Source of the DNA: Ilyomonas sp965199845
Lineage (GTDB): Bacteria; Bacteroidota; Bacteroidia; Chitinophagales; Chitinophagaceae
Assembly: GCA_965199845.1 (NCBI GenBank)
Contig: CBDATZ010000039.1
Location: forward strand, 62,001-126,000
Direction of reading: 5' to 3'
Length of the DNA: 64,000 nt
In this document: positions 59,755 through 64,000 of the stretch, piece by piece
Layout of the letters: each line of letters starts with the position of its first letter
How positions within the stretch are numbered: the stretch's first letter is position 1
Made by a program: the position numbers and the translations under genes
The notes under the pieces: model-generated
Told to the model about the DNA's origin: nothing
Databases searched by the model: none
What the model saw: only the letters and a program-made list of their open reading frames with translations

Positions 59755-61203
59755 TCATTTCACATCATCCAGATTGCGAATCAGGAATTCTGCAGTTGTA
59801 TTATAAAAGTTTCCGTAACCGACCCAATCTTTGGCGCCGGAAGGCAAAGAAGTATTGGCAAAAGTTGCTTTGGAAGATGTGTATAATGTTGTATTGCCTG
59901 ACGCATCGGTAAGTGTTTGATTGCCGCTAAAGCTGGCAGCGCCGGATGCGGTTGCGTTCTTTATTTTAACCAGCGTAAATTCAATATCTGAAAGACGATT
60001 ATTGAAATCAGCAATTGATATTTCTTTGGGAATAATCGTTTGACCGGTTGCTATAGCTGCCGATTTGGTAACACCATACGCATCTATTTCTAATGACCCA
60101 TTGTACTTTTTTAAACTTGTTCCGCTTAGGTCTAATATAATCGAGTCGCCTGCTTTATAATTAATTGTGCCACCTAAATAAACAGAAATGCCATAATCAC
60201 CGTTTTGCAAAATCACCAAACCGGAAGTTACATTTCCGTTTGCTGCATCCGATATAACAATACCACCCATTTTATAATCGCCCAATACAACATCGCTTCC
60301 CTTATACAAAGACCGGATTTCCTGTATCGTTTTTACAGTTGTGTTTGATGATATGGATCCTTCGCAACGCGCGCCGGTAAACTGAACATCAGATGTATCG
60401 CGGATGATAACCTGCGGCGTAATTTTGCCGTTATAAGGACTTTTGTAATAAGCATATACAGCTGTAAGCGTGCCGTTGCCGTTGGGCACATTTGCATTGG
60501 CAAAATAAGAAAAGCCGCTGGTTCTGATAATCATCGTATCGTTCGAGCTGCAACCTTTTACAATGATGTTGGCATCGGTATTAGCGGTTGCGCTCGCATA
60601 CGCAAACGTCTTAGCCGTGTCGGACGCTTTTACTTCAAAATTTTGAAACTGCACCAACGTGTACATGTATTTATCCGGGTTGCTTTTCAAATCTGAAATG
60701 CTAACAACAGCGGGCGTTACCGGCACATTAATTTCTCCTTTCACCAAATACAGATCTTTTAACCGGCTGGCAATGCCGGAGACCGCGCCGCCATTATCCG
60801 GCGTTCCGCCAAGATAAAGCAAACCCGAATTTTCACTCATAAACAAACCTTTCAGTTTTACATACACTTTGCGACCAATGGGGAATGATGCATACAAATT
60901 GTAATCATCAATACTTACAGCGATGCCGCCGGTAGAATCCTGTAAAATAATCTGTTTGTAAAAATTTCCGCTGGAGTCATTTGCAATCACAACACCGCCA
61001 ATTATCATATCGGTAATGATAGAATCAACCTGACCGGAAACATGCATGGCTTTTAAAGCTTGTATTGTAGTGGTTGCATTTATATCGGGCGGAATGTATG
61101 CCGGTGGCGCATCGAATTTTCTATTACACGATATAATAACGATAACAAACGCTGCTGCAAAACAGACAGCGCAAATAATCATTTGGGATGATTTATTTTT
61201 CAT
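59755..61203 (-). CDS. DUF5689 lipoprotein
   Basis: 482 residues. Lipoprotein signal with VIVIISC (~residue 25). Two copies of a DUF5689-type module can be seen: ATTTIQALKAMHVSGQVDSI with IIGGVVIANDSSGNFYKQII, and again KTIQEIRSLYKGSDVVLGDY with GGIVISDAANGNVTSGLVIL. The remaining parts are OB-like beta segments (IGRKVYVKLKGLFMSENSGL; AGDSIILDLSGTSLKKYNGS). DUF5689 lipoproteins commonly accompany TonB-dependent receptors in Bacteroidota. It starts 53 bases after the receptor stop. Confidence 0.85.
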   Translation of the reverse strand: MKNKSSQMIICAVCFAAAFVIVIISCNRKFDAPPAYIPPDINATTTIQALKAMHVSGQVDSIITDMIIGGVVIANDSSGNFYKQIILQDSTGGIAVSIDDYNLYASFPIGRKVYVKLKGLFMSENSGLLYLGGTPDNGGAVSGIASRLKDLYLVKGEINVPVTPAVVSISDLKSNPDKYMYTLVQFQNFEVKASDTAKTFAYASATANTDANIIVKGCSSNDTMIIRTSGFSYFANANVPNGNGTLTAVYAYYKSPYNGKITPQVIIRDTSDVQFTGARCEGSISSNTTVKTIQEIRSLYKGSDVVLGDYKMGGIVISDAANGNVTSGLVILQNGDYGISVYLGGTINYKAGDSIILDLSGTSLKKYNGSLEIDAYGVTKSAAIATGQTIIPKEISIADFNNRLSDIEFTLVKIKNATASGAASFSGNQTLTDASGNTTLYTSSKATFANTSLPSGAKDWVGYGNFYNTTAEFLIRNLDDVK

Positions 61204-61256
61204 AGTAAATTGGTTGAAAAGATGGATTAGCGTATTGAAAGATGGGTTTGATTGAT

Positions 61257-63860
61257 TTAAAAACGAAGCTGCAGGCTAATGAAATAATTCAAGCCGTAAG
61301 CATAATAATATTTGGGTGGAAACTTCTGTAAATTCTCTTCGGCAGAAGCAGAAAAATCGTAACGCAATTGCTCGTAACCACCCGTTACAATATCTTTTTT
61401 ATTGGTAAGATTATTTACGCCGGTATTGATAGTTAAATACACCGGACGCCTGGCTGCACCCATATACGTATGCGGTATTCTCCACGAATAACCACCGAAA
61501 AAATCTATGGTGTATTGCGCATCCAAACGGGTTTGATCTAATACATCACGAGCTTTATCGCTGTTCGGATTTAGCACGCCATCGGTTGCTGCATACGTAC
61601 GGCGCAATGGATTAAAGTCAAGCCACATCTGGTCGAAATAATTTCCCGTCAGGCTCAGAAACCAAAACTTAGGTGAGCGATATGTAAAGCCTAAACTATA
61701 AGCTTCCTGCGGTGTTCCCGAAACGCGAAAGTTCTTGGAATAAACGGTAGCTTCCGCAATGGTTTCAGCGGTGTTATCAATCGTTACAACAGCGTGCTGG
61801 CGACTGTTGTAATAATAACGACCAATTGAAGCTGCTGCATTTGCTGTAAGATTATTTGTAAGCTTTACTTCGGCACCAAACTCGCCGCCAAAATATAACC
61901 GGTTTATATTGCTTAGCGCGTAGTTTACGAAATCCTGGTACTCATCATAATAAAAGGTAAGTACATTAAAACCATGTTGCATCGAAGTATAATAACCCGA
62001 TGCCCTGAACTTGATTTTCGGCGCATTTAAAACATAACCGCCTTCAATGGTTTGTATGGTTTCGCTCCGCAAATTGTTTTGAACAAAATCGCGCGTGCGC
62101 GGCGATATATACGAGTTGTCGTAATAAGGCGCGCGTGTAATAGCAGCACCGTTTACATACAAATAATTTCGCCCGTTCAGCTTATAGGTAATGCCGCTTT
62201 TGGCAGAAAAATTATCAAAAATATTTATGGTTGATTTACCAAAAGAATTGTCGGGAAATAAACCGTTACGAACGTTGCCGGTACGCCAGAATTTTGTTTG
62301 AGAAACTTCAGCTGCGGCATAAAAATCAATCTTTTTAAACGTGAAAACCAATTGCAGCCATTCCTGTGGTTTGTTGATACTGATGTTGTAATCATAACCA
62401 TACTTGTCGCCTTTATAAATAATTCGGTTTGGATGATTCAAATCGTTTTGATAAGCCGCGTTGTTATCAGGAAAAGCGCGTTGTGCAAACTGATTTAAAT
62501 TTACCCAAAACTGACCGCCTAATAAATCTCCGGCTCTTTGATAATAATTATTTCTTGTTAACTGGTAACTGATGCCACCGGTAAAATTGATATGATCATT
62601 TACGCGCGTATTCAACACAATATTGGCTGCAAACCGTTTTACATTTGTAACTCTTTCACCCAAAATATAAAAAGAACGATTGCCGGTTTTCGTGTTGCCT
62701 ACAATGCCATTTGCATCTTCAATGGCAGAAACATTTTCGCGGTTTATATTGTATAAATTCTCCCAGTTAATTTGTCTTGTTGCTTCATTCGTACTCAACA
62801 ATGTTCTGATTTGTTGCGCCATCGCCGCGTTATCATTGGCTTCGTAATAACTCGGCAGATAACGATAATAATCGGGTCTTGGATCAGCCGCATTATACCA
62901 GTCAATGCCCGACAAAGAACGCTCACCAAACGAATAAGCAGCAGAAGTAACCACATTGGTTTTATTGGAAACGCGATATTCATGCGTAACCATAAAAACA
63001 GGTTGATTTGTCTTTGCCACATTTGCATTACGTTTCTTTCCATCCTGGTAACCCCAGGAAGGATTGTAATAATGCGTGCCGGCCAAATCCATAATTTCCT
63101 GTGTTGCGGCGCCTTGTCTGCCATTTTCTGTTGGCGAACCAAAAGCAATGAATGAGAGCAATTGCTTTTGTCCTAACTTTTTATCAATAGCCGCAAACCA
63201 GCTATAACCGTTGTAGTAAGTGCCGGGAACATAACCTTCGTTTGCAAAGCGACCACTTGCCGATGCGGTAAAAGCCCAGCCTTTTTTGGTAAGTCCGGAA
63301 CTAAGGGTTATTGAAATTCTGTGCGTATAATTACGATTCGACAACGCATAGCCAAAGCTGGTTTGCTTTCTTTGCTTGCTGGCGCGAACATCTATATTAG
63401 TTGACGTGCTGATGTCGCCAAAACCAAATGTATTATAACGCGCGCCAAAGTTTACATCGCGGTTTCGGAATACATCGTTCAAGCCGCCCCACAAACCCCA
63501 CGGCGTAAAACCATTGTCTAAATTATCCATCTGGATGCCGTTGATATAAACGCTTGAAAAATCCAGATCGTAACCGCGCAATCTATATCGCGCCGGGCTC
63601 CAGTTAAAAGAAGCGGCGTTGTAAAACGGATCTCTGCCGGCAGTTAATTGCGAAGAAATATTCTGGCTGCCTGCATCACTAAAATCGTTATCGTCTAACG
63701 AAATGGTTGGTATATTATCCAATACATTTTCTTTCAAATCTTCAACATTGGCAGAATCAGGTCTTGCAGTTGTGTCGGTAGCATTGGGTTTAAAATACTT
63801 TTGAGCTTGTGCACTTAGCAACAATACAATATACAAGCAGGTTAGGAGTGGTTTTTTCAT
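61257..63860 (-). CDS. TonB-dependent outer-membrane receptor
   Basis: 867 residues. Signal peptide MKKPLLTCLYIVLLLSAQAQ. A plug domain has RYRLRGYDLDFSSVYINGIQ and the DNLDNGFTPWGLWGGLNDVF region. A long barrel follows (~residue 180 on) with alternating aromatic strands, e.g. YSWFAAIDKKLGQKQLLSFI, and it ends with an aromatic final strand NYFISLQLRF. The CarboxypepD_reg-like domain that precedes the plug in SusC-type receptors is missing; instead ~60 low-complexity residues (TDTTARPDSANVEDLKENV) lie there. Ligand unknown. First gene of the DUF5689 group, and the right end of the window holds its upstream region. Confidence 0.88.
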   Translation of the reverse strand: MKKPLLTCLYIVLLLSAQAQKYFKPNATDTTARPDSANVEDLKENVLDNIPTISLDDNDFSDAGSQNISSQLTAGRDPFYNAASFNWSPARYRLRGYDLDFSSVYINGIQMDNLDNGFTPWGLWGGLNDVFRNRDVNFGARYNTFGFGDISTSTNIDVRASKQRKQTSFGYALSNRNYTHRISITLSSGLTKKGWAFTASASGRFANEGYVPGTYYNGYSWFAAIDKKLGQKQLLSFIAFGSPTENGRQGAATQEIMDLAGTHYYNPSWGYQDGKKRNANVAKTNQPVFMVTHEYRVSNKTNVVTSAAYSFGERSLSGIDWYNAADPRPDYYRYLPSYYEANDNAAMAQQIRTLLSTNEATRQINWENLYNINRENVSAIEDANGIVGNTKTGNRSFYILGERVTNVKRFAANIVLNTRVNDHINFTGGISYQLTRNNYYQRAGDLLGGQFWVNLNQFAQRAFPDNNAAYQNDLNHPNRIIYKGDKYGYDYNISINKPQEWLQLVFTFKKIDFYAAAEVSQTKFWRTGNVRNGLFPDNSFGKSTINIFDNFSAKSGITYKLNGRNYLYVNGAAITRAPYYDNSYISPRTRDFVQNNLRSETIQTIEGGYVLNAPKIKFRASGYYTSMQHGFNVLTFYYDEYQDFVNYALSNINRLYFGGEFGAEVKLTNNLTANAAASIGRYYYNSRQHAVVTIDNTAETIAEATVYSKNFRVSGTPQEAYSLGFTYRSPKFWFLSLTGNYFDQMWLDFNPLRRTYAATDGVLNPNSDKARDVLDQTRLDAQYTIDFFGGYSWRIPHTYMGAARRPVYLTINTGVNNLTNKKDIVTGGYEQLRYDFSASAEENLQKFPPKYYYAYGLNYFISLQLRF

Positions 63861-64000
63861 CCGGTTTTTTTGGTTGATATAGGAAGCAAATTAAAAATAC
63901 TAAACTGGTTTTTTGAAATATATTTTAGCTATTTTGATTTTTTGTTGTAGGGTACACATTTTTTTTACTATTCTCGTTATAAGAAAGTGATTGCGCCATA

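Noticed and set aside
61257..63860. SusC/SusD polysaccharide locus
   Set aside because: No SusD-like gene; the partner lipoprotein is DUF5689, and no glycoside hydrolase is in the same unit.

Overview
The window is a moderately AT-rich chromosomal segment from a member of the Bacteroidota, most probably of the family Chitinophagaceae. The call rests on gene content: a ~310-residue NusB, a six-domain S1 ribosomal protein, a GH3-like protein, DUF1573 and DUF5689 lipoproteins and a TonB-dependent receptor. It also rests on promoters, because most genes with a free upstream region carry the Bacteroidota -7 element (TAnnTTTG or TAnnTTCG) about 18-35 bases before the start codon, and Shine-Dalgarno sites are weak. 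No tRNA, rRNA, CRISPR array, prophage or insertion sequence was seen.

Layout. 1-4.0 kb: groEL (cut by the window edge) and groES, divergent from nusB - DUF1573 lipoprotein - yajC - coaE. 4-10.3 kb: an RlmK-type methyltransferase, two SRPBCC proteins, a di-heme oxidoreductase lipoprotein and penicillin-binding protein 1A. 11-17.8 kb: pyruvate dehydrogenase E1 alpha, a TPR membrane protein coupled to ribH, a CCG-type Fe-S protein, a sulfotransferase-like and aminotransferase pair, an EVE protein, a TMEM175 channel and a PaiB-like flavoprotein. 17.8-25.1 kb: aspartate kinase, a two-component system, ssb, pdeM and rpsA. 25.3-31.9 kb: lipB, GH43, VOC, a FAD oxidase, a small MG-domain-like secreted protein, malQ and a YpfJ-type metallopeptidase.

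32.4-43 kb: a frameshifted GH3-family gene, acyl-CoA dehydrogenase with a palindromic operator candidate, a membrane-anchored HhH protein, an MBL-fold hydrolase, ftsE, fabG and a GT2 glycosyltransferase, tatC, a CorC/HlyC-type membrane protein and a Uma2 nuclease. 43-48 kb: aldo/keto reductase, a small protein and an M23 peptidase whose 3' ends both lie inside a large inverted repeat, a small protein with a frameshifted nucleotidyltransferase, and a long-chain acyl-CoA ligase. 48-64 kb: a 1025-residue subtilase-VWA fusion without a signal peptide, a class C beta-lactamase-like hydrolase, two LVIVD-type lipoproteins, a GH20-type protein, dusB, a CPBP protease, and an outer-membrane set (CarboxypepD_reg-like protein, DUF5689 lipoprotein, TonB receptor).

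Most of the window is housekeeping. The unusual parts are the subtilase-VWA fusion, the inverted repeat that supplies the last codons of two convergent genes, two single-base frameshifts, a terminator with no gene in front of it, the sulfotransferase/aminotransferase pair, and several families of degenerate intergenic repeats.
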